Source of the DNA: an uncultured Rivibacter sp. | GTDB taxonomy: Bacteria > Pseudomonadota > Gammaproteobacteria > Burkholderiales > Burkholderiaceae | Direction of reading: 5' to 3' | Assembly: GCA_946480925.1 (NCBI GenBank) | Contig: CAMLLU010000005.1 | Coordinates: 86,495-150,494 of the forward strand | Length of the DNA stretch: 64,000 nucleotides | Shown: one piece after another, positions 1-9,225 of the stretch | How positions within the stretch are numbered: position 1 is the stretch's first letter | How the letters are laid out: every line of letters begins with the position of its first letter | Notes under the pieces: generated by a model | Told to the model about the DNA's origin: nothing | What the model saw: the letters and a program-made list of their open reading frames with translations, nothing else | Databases searched by the model: none | Made by a program: the position numbers and the translations under genes

Positions 1-805
1 TCTGGTAGCTGGTGAGCATGAGCGGCACGAAGATCGTGGCGCCGGCATTGACCTGCCCCGCGTTGACGACGTCGCCGAAGCCCACCAGGTTGTACGGGCC
101 GGACATCGGGCCGGCGGCAGTGACGGTGAACTCGCTCGAGTAGTCACGCTGGATCACCTTTTGCGTCGCCATGGCGACGTGGCCGCCTTGCGAGTAACCG
201 GTGACGAGCAGTTGCGCCGACGGCTTGACCGTGCTGGCCGCGTTGAGGTGGGTCTTGGCGGCACGCAGGCCGTCGATCATGTCCACCGCCTGCGCCTCGG
301 CGTTCAGGTAGGGGTGGTACTGCAGCGACGAGCGGTCGTAGCCCAGGTAGTTGGGCGCCACGACGATGAAGCCCTGGGCGGCATACATCGCCGCCATCAT
401 GGAAGCCTCGGAGTCGGCCGAGATGTTGGCCATGTTCTTCGACTTCGTGGTAGTGGTGCCGTGCGCGTACAACACCACGGGCCGGTTGCCGGTGCAGGCA
501 GCGTCCGTGCCGTTGGGTACCAGCACACCGGCAGAGGCGGTTTGCGGTTCGCCTGCCGGGTCACGCGTGATGTAGAGCACGTAGCGCACGTCGACGCCGC
601 ACTTGGCCGTGCCGGACAAGGGCTGCAAGCCTGAAGCGCTGGTGCCGGCATCGATCTGCGCCGCGGTGGCCTGGCCCACCAGCTGGGCCGTCACGATCGT
701 GCCGCGCGCCGGCGGCGGGTCGTCGTCGTCACCGCCGCCGCAGGCGGTCAGCGTCAGGGCCGCCGCTGACAAGGCAGCCCAGGTTCGGATCAGGTTGGTG
801 TTCAT
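1..805 (-). CDS. alpha/beta hydrolase lipoprotein (lipase-like), 3' end outside window
   Basis: Secreted serine hydrolase of the alpha/beta fold, probably a lipase or esterase anchored as a lipoprotein. Reading the minus strand from the ATG at 805 gives a signal peptide ending in a lipobox (LTLTAC, Cys22), followed by GGGDDDD, a typical outer-membrane lipoprotein linker. Further on come an oxyanion-type stretch, VVLYAHGTT, and a nucleophile elbow, GYSQGG, near position 190. The Asp and His of the triad would lie beyond the window edge, so the gene is incomplete here because of the window boundary. A perfect 14-bp palindrome lies 38 bp upstream of the start and suggests TetR-type control. The substrate cannot be told from sequence. 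Confidence 0.85.
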   Translation of the reverse strand, partial: MNTNLIRTWAALSAAALTLTACGGGDDDDPPPARGTIVTAQLVGQATAAQIDAGTSASGLQPLSGTAKCGVDVRYVLYITRDPAGEPQTASAGVLVPNGTDAACTGNRPVVLYAHGTTTTKSKNMANISADSEASMMAAMYAAQGFIVVAPNYLGYDRSSLQYHPYLNAEAQAVDMIDGLRAAKTHLNAASTVKPSAQLLVTGYSQGGHVAMATQKVIQRDYSSEFTVTAAGPMSGPYNLVGFGDVVNAGQVNAGATIFVPLMLTSYQ

Positions 806-842
806 GCAATGCCCTCTTGTTGACAGATCGCCGGCCCAATAG

Positions 843-856
843 AACGAACGTTCGTT
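843..856. promoter_or_regulatory. perfect palindrome AACGAACGTTCGTT, probable TetR-type operator
   Basis: A fully self-complementary 14-mer just upstream of the lipase-like lipoprotein gene. The GAACGTTC core resembles operators of TetR-family repressors of fatty-acid or aromatic catabolism. No tetR gene is adjacent, so the regulator would act from elsewhere. Confidence 0.5.
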
Positions 857-940
857 TTGAGCGGGCGACTATACGGTCGTGGCCCTGCATGGCGGCACGG
901 GGAATAACCCGCAGCCTCGTCAGAATTGGCAGTCCCCTCT

Positions 941-977
941 AAAACAAAGGGCCCGTCACCCCGAGGTGCAGGCCCTT
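941..977 (-). terminator. rho-independent terminator of the SGNH lipoprotein gene
   Basis: On the minus strand a stem with AGGGCC / GGCCCT outer arms and an inner CACC / GGTG pairing is followed by TTTGTTTT. It lies about 40 bp after the stop of the SGNH-like gene and would also keep its transcription out of the lipase gene. Confidence 0.7.
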
Positions 978-1016
978 CCTTCGCCTTGCTCGCTGTATGC
1001 GTAGACGCAGATTCAA

Positions 1017-1967
1017 TCAGAACGGATTGTTCCGGGTGCGCGTGTCGGCGATCCCGCCCAGACGCGCATGTGCAGCAGGCGACATATAGCGGTCGCCCGC
1101 CCAGAAGAAAGTAGCGCCCTTGTTGCCTGTCGCGTCCGAGACCAGTTCGCTGTCCAGCGCTCGGCAGCCTACTGCGGCCAGGAAGCTCTTGTCTTCAAGG
1201 CAGGCAGCGTCAGTGACGTTGGTATAGCCGAAGAGGGCTGGGTTGACCGCAATCACCTGACTCATTTCCTCGGCCGACACCAAGCCGATCGCCCGGCCGT
1301 CATTGATCACCGCACTGATCAGCTTGGTGTTGAACTGGGCACTCATCGTCTTGAGCAGCGCTGCGTCGCGTTGCCGCCCATACGGTGTGAGGCTCACATC
1401 CGGAATCGGCACGAACAGCACACGGCCGCCGGCAACCGCCAGGGCATTGACCTGTTGCGCCAAGGCCGTGCCGGCCGCTTCGGCGCGCGCCACTGCCTCG
1501 GCCGCGGTGATCTGACCAGTTGGCACCAGCTCATAGATTTCGATGAGATCGTTCTGGCCGGCGTATACCGTGAACAGATCCTTCGAGCCGATGGTGTTGT
1601 TGGCAATGTAGTTCTGCACCACCGTTGCCACGTCCGCCACTTTGGCACCCTTGGCTGCCAGCGTGGTGGCTCGCACTTCACGTCCCGCGGGGCATTGCGA
1701 AAAGCCCATGCCGAAGCTGGCCGCGAGGTATTGCACCCAGATCACGTTGTTCGTGCAATCCACCGCCGTGCCATCGCTGTTCATCGCGTTGATCGTGTAC
1801 TTGCGGCCGTCCGTATCGATGAAGCTGGACTCATCGCCGAAGGCCACGATCTTCTGCGGCACGAAAGGGTCCACACGTTCGCCACCACCGCAGGCAGCCA
1901 GCACAGCCACCGTCACCGCGGCCAGCACGCCACGGGCGGAGCGGCACAGGACTTCACGAAACTTCAT
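1017..1967 (-). CDS. SGNH/GDSL-like lipoprotein with GDE in place of GDS
   Basis: A 316-residue exported protein of the SGNH/GDSL hydrolase fold. The N-terminus carries a signal peptide with a lipobox (VLAAC, Cys26) followed by GGGE. Block I, normally FGDS, reads FGDE at residues 43-46, so the usual nucleophilic serine is glutamate and the next serines are at 47-48. Block III is present as GQND (137-140), and the C-terminal Asp/His block is present as GDRYMSPAAH (D292, H300). The fold is therefore recognisable, but the canonical nucleophile is missing. Either a neighbouring serine has taken over or the protein is not a hydrolase. It is a single-gene unit with its own terminator. Confidence 0.7.
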   Translation of the reverse strand: MKFREVLCRSARGVLAAVTVAVLAACGGGERVDPFVPQKIVAFGDESSFIDTDGRKYTINAMNSDGTAVDCTNNVIWVQYLAASFGMGFSQCPAGREVRATTLAAKGAKVADVATVVQNYIANNTIGSKDLFTVYAGQNDLIEIYELVPTGQITAAEAVARAEAAGTALAQQVNALAVAGGRVLFVPIPDVSLTPYGRQRDAALLKTMSAQFNTKLISAVINDGRAIGLVSAEEMSQVIAVNPALFGYTNVTDAACLEDKSFLAAVGCRALDSELVSDATGNKGATFFWAGDRYMSPAAHARLGGIADTRTRNNPF

Positions 1968-2013
1968 TCAGGCTCCAGATGAAAGAGGGACGGGCGCCCG
2001 GCGTGCCGCCTTT

Positions 2014-3012
2014 TCAGGCAGCGGCCGCACGCGAGAGCCGGTCGCGCACACCGTCCCAGTCGGCAGTGGCCGGCGGCTCCTCGACCCAAATGAGCTGCAC
2101 GCCCGACGCATCGAGCTCGCGCAGCACCGCGAACAGTTCGTGGGCGGCCGCGGCCGCCTGTTCGGGCATGGCTCGGTACACGATGCCTCGGCCCGGCCGA
2201 ACGGCCCTGGAATATACCGCCACGGTCGGCGGCGATTGTTTCGCCAAGGTATCTCCGGCCACTTCGAGCGCGCTGCGCAGTTGTGCGGCGCTCATCAGCC
2301 TCACCTTGGCGCGCGGCGCGTAGTGCGCGGCGAGCGTGCCCGAGGCGCGTGGGGCCTCGTCATCCCTCTCGCGCAAGGGCTCGCCAGCCGCAGCCTCGAT
2401 TTCCGAAGCGGTAAGCCGCCCGGGGCGCAGCAACACCGGATGGCCGCGCGAGCAATCGACGATGCTCGACTCGATGCCCACTTCGCAGGCGCCACCGTCG
2501 AGCACCAGCACGTCGTCATGTTCGAATTCGCCAGCCACGTGCACGGCCAGCGTCGGGCTGACGCGGCCGAAACGGTTGGCGCTGGGAGCTGCCACGCCGT
2601 TGACACCATGTTGCGCGGCGGCCTTCAGCAGCGACTGCGCCACCGGGTGGCTGGGGCAGCGCAGGCCGATGGTGCCTTGACCGCCAGCCGCCGCCGTTGC
2701 CACGCCGGCGCGACGCGGCACGATCACGGTCAGCGGCCCGGGCCAGAATGCATCCATCAGGCGCCGGGCCACCGGCGGCACCTCGGCGGCAAACACCCCA
2801 GCAGCGTCAGCGCCAACCACGTGCACGATCAGCGGGTGGTCGCTAGGCCGGCCCTTGGCAGCAAAGATCCCGGCTACGGCTGCATCTTCATCAGCCCGTG
2901 CGCCGAGCCCGTAGACCGTTTCGGTAGGGAAAGCCACCAGTTGGCCGGCGGCCAACCGTGCGGCGGCCTCCTCGAGCGCCGCCGCGTCCGCACCGTCCAG
3001 CAACCGCGCCAT
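2014..3012 (-). CDS. tsaC: L-threonylcarbamoyladenylate synthase (Sua5/YwlC type)
   Basis: Makes threonylcarbamoyl-AMP from threonine, bicarbonate and ATP, the first step of t6A37 modification of ANN-decoding tRNAs. The 332-residue protein has a YrdC domain with FPTETVYGLGA near residue 28, KGRPSDHPLIVHV, and SANRFGRVSPT for nucleotide binding. A C-terminal Sua5 domain follows, so this is the long form and not the short TsaC. The reading frame stays open further upstream, but the start at 3012 is preferred: it lies 5 bp after the purK stop and begins directly with MARLLDG before the YrdC domain. It is the last gene of the purE-purK-tsaC unit. Confidence 0.9.
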   Translation of the reverse strand: MARLLDGADAAALEEAAARLAAGQLVAFPTETVYGLGARADEDAAVAGIFAAKGRPSDHPLIVHVVGADAAGVFAAEVPPVARRLMDAFWPGPLTVIVPRRAGVATAAAGGQGTIGLRCPSHPVAQSLLKAAAQHGVNGVAAPSANRFGRVSPTLAVHVAGEFEHDDVLVLDGGACEVGIESSIVDCSRGHPVLLRPGRLTASEIEAAAGEPLRERDDEAPRASGTLAAHYAPRAKVRLMSAAQLRSALEVAGDTLAKQSPPTVAVYSRAVRPGRGIVYRAMPEQAAAAAHELFAVLRELDASGVQLIWVEEPPATADWDGVRDRLSRAAAA

Positions 3013-3017
3013 CGTCT

Positions 3018-4196
3018 TCAGAAGGCGGCCAGGCCAAGCAGCCCGGCCGCCTGCAGCGCCACGGCGCGCACAGCGGCCGGCGTGGCAGCTGTGAACGTGA
3101 GGTGGCCCATCTTTCGACCGGGCCGCGCCGACGTCTTGCCGTACAGGTGCAGGTGAGCTCCCGGCAGCGCCAGCACCTGATCCCATGGCGGCGAACGCTC
3201 CTGGCCGGCCGCGTCGAACCACAGGTCGCCCAGCAGGTTGAGCATCACCGCCGGCGAGTGCTGGCGCGGCGCCACCAGCGGCAGGCCGGTCATCGCCCGC
3301 ACCTGTAGCTCGAATTGCGACACGTCGCAGGCATCGATCGTGTAGTGGCCGGAGTTGTGCGGGCGCGGCGCCATTTCATTGGCGACCAGCGTGCCGTCGC
3401 TCAGCACGAAAAATTCGACACACAGCACGCCGACGTAGTCCATCGACGCCGCGATCGCCTCGGCGGCCGCGCAGGCTTCGTCCTGCAGCGCCGGCGTCAC
3501 GTCGTGCGCAGGCACGGTGGTCACGGCCAGGATGCCGTCGCGGTGCAGGTTCTGCTGCAGCGGGAAGTGCACCACCGCGCCAGCTGCGTTGCGCGCAACG
3601 ATCACGCTCACTTCGAAGGCCAGCGGCAGCATCTGCTCCAGCACGCAGGGCTGGCGCCCGAGCGCCTCCCACGCGGCCGCGAGTTCGGCGTGCGTCTTCA
3701 CACGCTGCTGGCCCTTGCCGTCGTATCCGAGGCGGCGCGTCTTCAGGATGCCGGGCAGCAAGGCCTCGTTCACCAGCGCCAAGTCGTCGACGGTTTCGAT
3801 GACCACGTGCGGCGCGCAAGGCACACCGCAGCGCTGGAAATGCGCCTTTTCATCGGCGCGGTCCTGGCAGATGGCCACGGCCGACGCTCCCGGCGCCACC
3901 GGCCGGTGCACCGACAGGGCCTGCAGCGCACGTGCCGGCACATTCTCGAATTCGGTGGTGATGGCCGCGCTCACCCGCGCCAGCTCGGCAAGACCGCGGT
4001 CGTCCAGGTAGTCGGCATGGATGTGCTGGTGCGCGACCAAGCCCGCGGGGCTGGTCGCGTCCGGGTCGAGCACCGCGGTGACGTAACCCAGGCTCTGCGC
4101 GGCATGCACGAACATGCGGCCGAGCTGGCCGCCGCCCAGCACACCGAGCGTGGCACCGGGCAGGATGACGGGGTGGGCAGGCGCAGCGGTGTTCAC
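3018..4196 (-). CDS. purK: 5-(carboxyamino)imidazole ribonucleotide synthase PurK
   Basis: ATP-grasp enzyme of de novo purine synthesis that carboxylates AIR to N5-CAIR using bicarbonate and ATP. The 392 residues show the N-terminal [12 protein letters not shown] nucleotide-binding turn, the ATP-grasp core with [12 protein letters not shown], and the late motif [18 protein letters not shown] that is diagnostic for PurK. The start overlaps the purE stop by 4 bp (ATGA), so purE and purK are translationally coupled. Length is normal. Confidence 0.97.
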   Translation of the reverse strand: MNTAAPAHPVILPGATLGVLGGGQLGRMFVHAAQSLGYVTAVLDPDATSPAGLVAHQHIHADYLDDRGLAELARVSAAITTEFENVPARALQALSVHRPVAPGASAVAICQDRADEKAHFQRCGVPCAPHVVIETVDDLALVNEALLPGILKTRRLGYDGKGQQRVKTHAELAAAWEALGRQPCVLEQMLPLAFEVSVIVARNAAGAVVHFPLQQNLHRDGILAVTTVPAHDVTPALQDEACAAAEAIAASMDYVGVLCVEFFVLSDGTLVANEMAPRPHNSGHYTIDACDVSQFELQVRAMTGLPLVAPRQHSPAVMLNLLGDLWFDAAGQERSPPWDQVLALPGAHLHLYGKTSARPGRKMGHLTFTAATPAAVRAVALQAAGLLGLAAF

Positions 4197-4690
4197 AACG
4201 GGTCCAGCTTCATGCCTCGTGCCGTTTCAGTCTGGCGGGCACGGAACGCCTCGAGCTCGGCACGCAAGGCTGCATCTTCGTTGGCAAGCATCGCCACTGC
4301 AAACAACGCGGCATTGGCGGCGCCGGCCACGCCGATGGCAAAAGTAGCCACCGGCACGCCCTTGGGCATCTGCACGATGGAATGCAGCGAATCCACGCCT
4401 TGCAGGTGCTTGCTCGCCACCGGCACACCGAGCACCGGCACCACCGTCTTGGCGGCCAGCATGCCCGGCAGATGGGCGGCACCGCCAGCACCGGCGATGA
4501 TGGCCTTCAGCCCCCGGCCGGCGGCCGCTTCCGCGTAGCGGAACATGTCGTCAGGCATGCGGTGTGCTGAAACCACCTGCGCCTCGAAGGGCACGCCGAA
4601 GTCGGCGAGAATCTGGGCGGCGTTTTTCATGGTGTCCCAGTCGCTGTTGGAACCCATGACGATGCCCACCACGGGCGTAGCGCTGTTCAC
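4193..4690 (-). CDS. purE: 5-(carboxyamino)imidazole ribonucleotide mutase PurE
   Basis: Class I PurE, which converts N5-CAIR made by PurK to CAIR in purine biosynthesis. The 165-residue protein has the signature [13 protein letters not shown] at the N-terminus, [10 protein letters not shown] around residue 40, and [11 protein letters not shown] for the substrate loop. It is the first gene of the purE-purK-tsaC run. The 107-bp gap to the divergent thioredoxin-like gene must hold promoters for both directions. Confidence 0.97.
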   Translation of the reverse strand: MNSATPVVGIVMGSNSDWDTMKNAAQILADFGVPFEAQVVSAHRMPDDMFRYAEAAAGRGLKAIIAGAGGAAHLPGMLAAKTVVPVLGVPVASKHLQGVDSLHSIVQMPKGVPVATFAIGVAGAANAALFAVAMLANEDAALRAELEAFRARQTETARGMKLDPL

Positions 4691-4797
4691 AGCTCGCTGC
4701 TCCTGTGCGAAAACCGGGGATTTTAGGCGGCGCTGGAATTCGCAGTCCGCGTCTCCACCTTCGGTTCTCCGACGACTCAGTCACCAGCAACTGGCCC

Positions 4798-5751
4798 ATG
4801 ATCGACATCACCCTCCAGAATTTCGAAGCCGATCTCATCAATGCCTCGATGCAGCGGCCGGTGCTGCTCGACATCTGGGCGCCGTGGTGCGGGCCGTGCA
4901 AGGCGCTCGGCCCCATTCTCGAAAAGCTGGAGACCGAATACGACGGCCGGTTCGCGCTGGCCAAGCTCAACTCCGACGAGCAACCTGAAATCGCCGGCCA
5001 GCTGAGCCAGGCCTTCGGTGTGCGCTCGATCCCTTTCTGCGTGCTGTTCGCGGGCGGCCAGCCGGTCGATGGGTTCGTGGGCGCCCTGCCCGAAAGCCAG
5101 GTCCGCCAGTTCCTCGACAAGCACGTGCCCTCGCTCGACGAGATGCAGGCAGAAGCGGGCATCGAGGAAGCTGAGGAGGCACTTGCTCAGGGAGACGAGG
5201 CCTCGGCGCTCGACCGTCTGCAGCAAGCCGTGGCGATCGACCCGTCGAACGACGCGGCACGCTTCGACTACGTGAAGCTGCTGTTGGAAAACGGCCGCAT
5301 CGAAGACGCGCGCATGGCTTACGAGCCGGTGGCCAGCAAGGCCATCGTCGATGGGCGAATCGCCGCGCTCGGGCTGTACATCGACGCTTGCGACAAGGCG
5401 AGCCAGGCACGCAACGCCGATACGCTGGCGGCCGCCATCGCGGCCAACAAGCGTGACTTCGAAGCGCGTTACGAGCTCGCCCAAGCTCACTTCGCCGACG
5501 GCAACTACACGCAGGCCATGGACGAACTGCTGGAGATCCTGATGCGCGACAAGGCCTGGAACGATGGCTTGGCACGCAAGACCTACGTGGCCGTGCTGGA
5601 ACTGATGAGCAAGCCGGCGCCCAAGGCCGCGGCCAACGCCGGCGAGGCCAAGAAGGGCGCGCTGGAAGTCACCGGGAAGGCGGCCGTCGTCTCGAACAAC
5701 GACCCCGTGGTCGACCAGTACCGGCGCAAGCTCAGCATGGTGCTTTTCTAG
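4798..5751 (+). CDS. cnoX: thioredoxin-TPR protein, CnoX/YbbN family
   Basis: Cytosolic thioredoxin-fold protein with a C-terminal TPR half, the architecture of CnoX (YbbN), a chaperone-linked redox protein. In the 317-residue version starting at MIDITLQNF the active site reads WAPWCGPC with Cys31 and Cys34. Both cysteines are present, unlike E. coli CnoX, which lacks the first, so this one may be redox-active. Residues from about 115 onward are helical repeats (EEALAQGDEASALDRLQQA, then ARYELAQAHFADGNY). The frame is open upstream to 4705, but that extension is not thioredoxin-like. It is divergent from purE. Confidence 0.85.
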   Translation: MIDITLQNFEADLINASMQRPVLLDIWAPWCGPCKALGPILEKLETEYDGRFALAKLNSDEQPEIAGQLSQAFGVRSIPFCVLFAGGQPVDGFVGALPESQVRQFLDKHVPSLDEMQAEAGIEEAEEALAQGDEASALDRLQQAVAIDPSNDAARFDYVKLLLENGRIEDARMAYEPVASKAIVDGRIAALGLYIDACDKASQARNADTLAAAIAANKRDFEARYELAQAHFADGNYTQAMDELLEILMRDKAWNDGLARKTYVAVLELMSKPAPKAAANAGEAKKGALEVTGKAAVVSNNDPVVDQYRRKLSMVLF

Positions 5752-5811
5752 CCCGCCCCTTGACGCCTTGCAGCGCCCCGCCCCGAGCGACGCTGCCCAG
5801 GCATTTGAGTG

Positions 5812-6708
5812 TTACGCAGCCAGGCGTGTGAGCGCTTCGCGATATTTCGCTGCGGTCTTTTCCACCACGTCGGCCGGCAGGGCAGGCGCTGGCGCCCTCT
5901 TGCCCCAGGGCTGGCCGTCAATGCGCACAGCCTCCAGCCAATCGCGCACGAACTGCTTGTCGTAGCTGGGCGGGTTGATGCCCTCTCGGTAGCCTTCGAC
6001 CGGCCAGTAGCGCGACGAGTCGGGCGTGAGCACCTCGTCCATCAGCACCAGCTGGTTTTTTTCGTCGAGGCCGAACTCGAACTTGGTGTCGGCAATGATG
6101 ATGCCCTTGGTGAGCGCAAACTCGGCCGCAGTCGCATAGAGCTTGATGGCCACGGAGCGAACCTGTTCAGCCAGCTCGCGACCGACGATGCCCGCCATGC
6201 GCTCGAAGTCGATGTTCTCGTCGTGTTCGCCCATCTCCGCCTTGGTGGCCGGCGTGAAGATGGGCTCGGGCAGCTTGCTCGCGTTCTTCAGGCCGGCCGG
6301 CAGCTTCACGCCGCACACCGACTGGCTTTCCTGGTACTCCTTCCAGCCGCTGCCGGCCAGGTAGCCGCGCACCACCGCTTCCACCGGAATGGGCTTGAGC
6401 CGCTTCACCAGCATCGAACGACCGGTGACTTGCGCACGTTCGGCCTCGGTGACCACCGACTCGGGTGCCTCGCCGGTCAGGTGGTTGGGCACGATGCCTT
6501 TGAGCTTTTCGAACCAGAACAGCGCCATCTGCGTGAGCAACTCGCCCTTGCCGGGAATGGGCTCGCCCATGATCACGTCGAAGGCCGACAGGCGGTCGCT
6601 TGCGATCATCAGGATGCGGTCGGCCCCCACTGCGTAGTTGTCGCGCACCTTGCCGCGCGCCAGCAAAGGCAGGGAAGTGATGGAGCTGTTGAGCAAGGCG
6701 GCGGTCAC
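5812..6708 (-). CDS. purC: phosphoribosylaminoimidazole-succinocarboxamide synthase PurC
   Basis: SAICAR synthase, which ligates CAIR and aspartate in purine biosynthesis. It contains [11 protein letters not shown] and [19 protein letters not shown] near the N-terminus and [27 protein letters not shown] later, all typical. I place the start at the GTG at 6708 (298 residues), with GGAG six bases upstream. An in-frame ATG at 6747 is unlikely because it lies inside the T-tract of the fba terminator. It follows fba on the same strand but is separated by that terminator. Confidence 0.95.
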   Translation of the reverse strand: MTAALLNSSITSLPLLARGKVRDNYAVGADRILMIASDRLSAFDVIMGEPIPGKGELLTQMALFWFEKLKGIVPNHLTGEAPESVVTEAERAQVTGRSMLVKRLKPIPVEAVVRGYLAGSGWKEYQESQSVCGVKLPAGLKNASKLPEPIFTPATKAEMGEHDENIDFERMAGIVGRELAEQVRSVAIKLYATAAEFALTKGIIIADTKFEFGLDEKNQLVLMDEVLTPDSSRYWPVEGYREGINPPSYDKQFVRDWLEAVRIDGQPWGKRAPAPALPADVVEKTAAKYREALTRLAA

Positions 6709-6740
6709 GGCGGTCTCCGATCGGACAAGGAAGCGACGAC

Positions 6741-6770
6741 AAAACAAAAGGCCCGCTGCGGAAGCGGGCC
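6741..6770 (-). terminator. rho-independent terminator after fba
   Basis: Minus strand: GGCCCGCTTCCGCAGCGGGCC hairpin (9-bp GC-rich stem) followed by TTTTGTTTT, 31 bp after the fba stop. Confidence 0.9.
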
Positions 6771-6800
6771 TGCGATGCCGGTGCGGCGCGAGCGGTTCGG

Positions 6801-7865
6801 TCAGTGCACCACTTGCGCCAGCGCACCGCTGGCGTAGCGCTGCGCGATGCCGCCCAGCGCGAGGGACTTGATTTTACCGGCCTGCCCTTCGCAGCCGAAC
6901 TGCACGTAGCGCTGCTTGCAGATCAGCTTGGCCGCCTCGCGTGCCGGCTTGAGCCATTCACGCGCGTCGAACTTCGACGGGTTCTCGAACAGGAACTTGC
7001 GCACCGCGGCCGTCATCGCGAGGCGGATGTCGGTGTCGATGTTGATCTTGCGCACGCCGTACTTGATGGCTTCCTGGATCTCCTCGACCGGCACACCGTA
7101 CGTTTCCTTCATGTCGCCGCCGTACTTGCGAATCTCGGCCAGCAGGTCCTGCGGCACGCTGGAGCTGCCGTGCATCACCAGGTGGGTGTTGGGAATGCGC
7201 GCGTGGATCTCCTTGATGCGTTCAATGGCCAGGATGTCCCCCGTGGGCTTGCGCGTGAACTTGTAGGCACCGTGGCTCGTGCCGATGGCGATGGCCAGCG
7301 CGTCGAGCTGCGTCTTCTTCACGAAGTCGGCGGCCTGCTCAGGGTCAGTGAGCAACTGGTCACGCGTCATCGTGGCTTCGGTGCCATGGCCGTCTTCCTT
7401 GTCGCCGCGCATGGTTTCCAGCGAGCCCAGGCAGCCGAGTTCGCCTTCCACCGTGATGCCCAGTTCGTGGGCCATCGTGACGACCTTCCTCGTCACGTCG
7501 ACGTTGTAGTCGTAGCTGGCAATGGTCTTGCCGTCGGCTTCGAGCGAGCCGTCCATCATCACCGAGCTGAAGCCCAGGTTGATGGCGCTGCGGCACACGT
7601 CGGGGCTTTGGCCGTGGTCCTGGTGCATCACCAGCGGGATGTGCGGGTAGCTTTCGATGGCCGCTTCGATGAGGTGCTTGATGAAGGGCTCGCCGGCGTA
7701 TTTGCGGGCGCCCGCGCTGGCCTGAAGAATGACCGGGGCGTTCACTTCATCTGCCGCGGACATCACGGCCTGGACCTGCTCGAGGTTGTTGACGTTGAAG
7801 GCCGGAATTCCGTAGCCGTTTTCGGCGGCATGGTCCAGCAGCTGACGCATGGAAACGAGTGGCAT
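6801..7865 (-). CDS. fba: class II fructose-1,6-bisphosphate aldolase, CBB subtype
   Basis: Zinc-dependent aldolase that interconverts fructose-1,6-bisphosphate with DHAP and glyceraldehyde-3-phosphate. The 354-residue form starting [13 protein letters not shown] matches the longer Calvin-cycle subtype found in many betaproteobacteria. Visible motifs are [19 protein letters not shown] for the first zinc histidine, [20 protein letters not shown] and the C-terminal [11 protein letters not shown]. The frame is open upstream to 7970, but the start at 7865 has a GGGGA ribosome site and matches the family N-terminus. It is monocistronic, ending in a strong terminator. Confidence 0.96.
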   Translation of the reverse strand: MPLVSMRQLLDHAAENGYGIPAFNVNNLEQVQAVMSAADEVNAPVILQASAGARKYAGEPFIKHLIEAAIESYPHIPLVMHQDHGQSPDVCRSAINLGFSSVMMDGSLEADGKTIASYDYNVDVTRKVVTMAHELGITVEGELGCLGSLETMRGDKEDGHGTEATMTRDQLLTDPEQAADFVKKTQLDALAIAIGTSHGAYKFTRKPTGDILAIERIKEIHARIPNTHLVMHGSSSVPQDLLAEIRKYGGDMKETYGVPVEEIQEAIKYGVRKINIDTDIRLAMTAAVRKFLFENPSKFDAREWLKPAREAAKLICKQRYVQFGCEGQAGKIKSLALGGIAQRYASGALAQVVH

Positions 7866-8111
7866 GGTGGGTCCCCAAGTTGACGAGATCTCGTGCAGCC
7901 GGCGGTGCGTACTTTGTACGATGAAACCGCTCTGTAACTCGAAGAATTGTAGCCAGCGCATACGCTGCAACAGCCGTACGCAGCCCCCGGATCAGGGGCT
8001 GATACATCTCTCACAAGCTCGATCAACGGCACGGAAACAACGCTTTTCCGGCTCAAGTGTGAAGCCTGGGCGCCTCACACTGGCAGTCCGATCCCGAAGA
8101 GCGCCGCCGCC

Positions 8112-9131
8112 ATGCCCCGACTGGACCACAAAACCCTCGCCGCCTGGATCACCGCCGGCGCGACCGACCATCCGCGCGACCTGAGCCGCGCCACGGCCGA
8201 GCGCTTCGGCGTGTCGCGGGCCACCGCCCGCAAGGCCCTGGCCCGACTCGTGGAACAGGGCTGGCTGCAACGCGACGGCAGCCGATCACGCCCGCTGTAC
8301 AGCCCGGGCGTGCTGCGTGAAGTGACCCTCAGCTATGCGCTGGCCGGCCTCGAAGAACATCTGCCTTGGTCACGCGACTTCGCCAGCCGCTTCGCGCTGA
8401 CGCCCAACGTCGCCGCCATCGCACGGCACTCGTTCGGCGAACTGCTCAACAACGCCGTCGATCACAGCAACGGCAGCACGGTCACGGTGTCGATGCGGCA
8501 GAACCGCACCCACCTGCACCTGCTCGTGTGCGACGACGGCTGCGGCGTGTTCGACCGTATCCGCGACGCCTACGCCATCGAGGATCCTCAGCAAGCCCTG
8601 CTGGAGCTGGCCAAGGGCAAGCTCACCACGCAGCCCTTGCGTCATAGCGGCCGCGGCCTGTACTTCACGTCGCGCCTGTTCGACGTGTTCGACCTGCACG
8701 CCAACACCGTGGTCTATCAGCACACGCACTGGAGCCGCCAGGACTGGCTGCGCAAGCACCCACTGCAGCGGCCGGGCACGTCGATCTTCGCGTCGATCGC
8801 ACTCGATTCACCCCGCACCGTGGACGAGGTGTACCGCGCACACAGCGCCAGCGACACGGCCCTCGGTTTCGACCGCACCGTGGTGCCGCTGCGCCTCGCG
8901 TTGGAAGCACAGGGCACGCCGCTGGAGTCCCGCTCGCAGGCGCGCAGGGTACTGACTCGCCTGCACGAGTTCTGCATCGCCGAGCTCGATTTCGCCGGCG
9001 TGAGCCACATCGGCCAGGGCTTTGCCGATGAAGTGTTTCGCGTGTTCGCCGCCGAACACAAACACCTGCGGCTGATTGCCTTGAACATGAGCGTCGAGGT
9101 CGCCGCCACGGTGCGCGGCGTGGCCGCCTGA
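8112..9131 (+). CDS. HTH / GHKL ATPase / DUF4325 (STAS-like) fusion regulator
   Basis: A 339-residue protein with three parts. Residues about 20-60 form a winged-helix-like unit (ATAERFGVSRATARKALARLVEQGWLQRDG) resembling GntR/MarR DNA-binding heads. Residues about 95-235 are a GHKL-type ATPase with N box FGELLNNAVDHSNG, G1 box DDGCGVF and G2 box SGRGLYF. Residues about 255-335 match the STAS-like DUF4325 fold, with ELDFAGVSHIGQGFADEVFRVF. In sigma-factor switches the anti-sigma kinase and STAS antagonist are separate proteins; here both types are fused with a DNA-binding head. No phosphoacceptor His is visible. I infer ATP-dependent control of DNA binding. No partner gene is adjacent; the next gene encodes an outer-membrane protein. 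Confidence 0.75.
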   Translation: MPRLDHKTLAAWITAGATDHPRDLSRATAERFGVSRATARKALARLVEQGWLQRDGSRSRPLYSPGVLREVTLSYALAGLEEHLPWSRDFASRFALTPNVAAIARHSFGELLNNAVDHSNGSTVTVSMRQNRTHLHLLVCDDGCGVFDRIRDAYAIEDPQQALLELAKGKLTTQPLRHSGRGLYFTSRLFDVFDLHANTVVYQHTHWSRQDWLRKHPLQRPGTSIFASIALDSPRTVDEVYRAHSASDTALGFDRTVVPLRLALEAQGTPLESRSQARRVLTRLHEFCIAELDFAGVSHIGQGFADEVFRVFAAEHKHLRLIALNMSVEVAATVRGVAA

Positions 9132-9225
9132 CAGGCTGATACCGTTCTCACTGCGTTGCAGCCCTCGTGGGCCCGGCACTTGCCCGCCCCAGCCGGTGTG
9201 CTTTTTTCCAACGGAGTGAGTTCCC

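Noticed and set aside
6709..6747. ATG start for purC 13 codons upstream of the GTG
   Set aside because: The codon lies within the fba terminator T-tract and has no ribosome site; the GTG at 6708 has GGAG at proper spacing.
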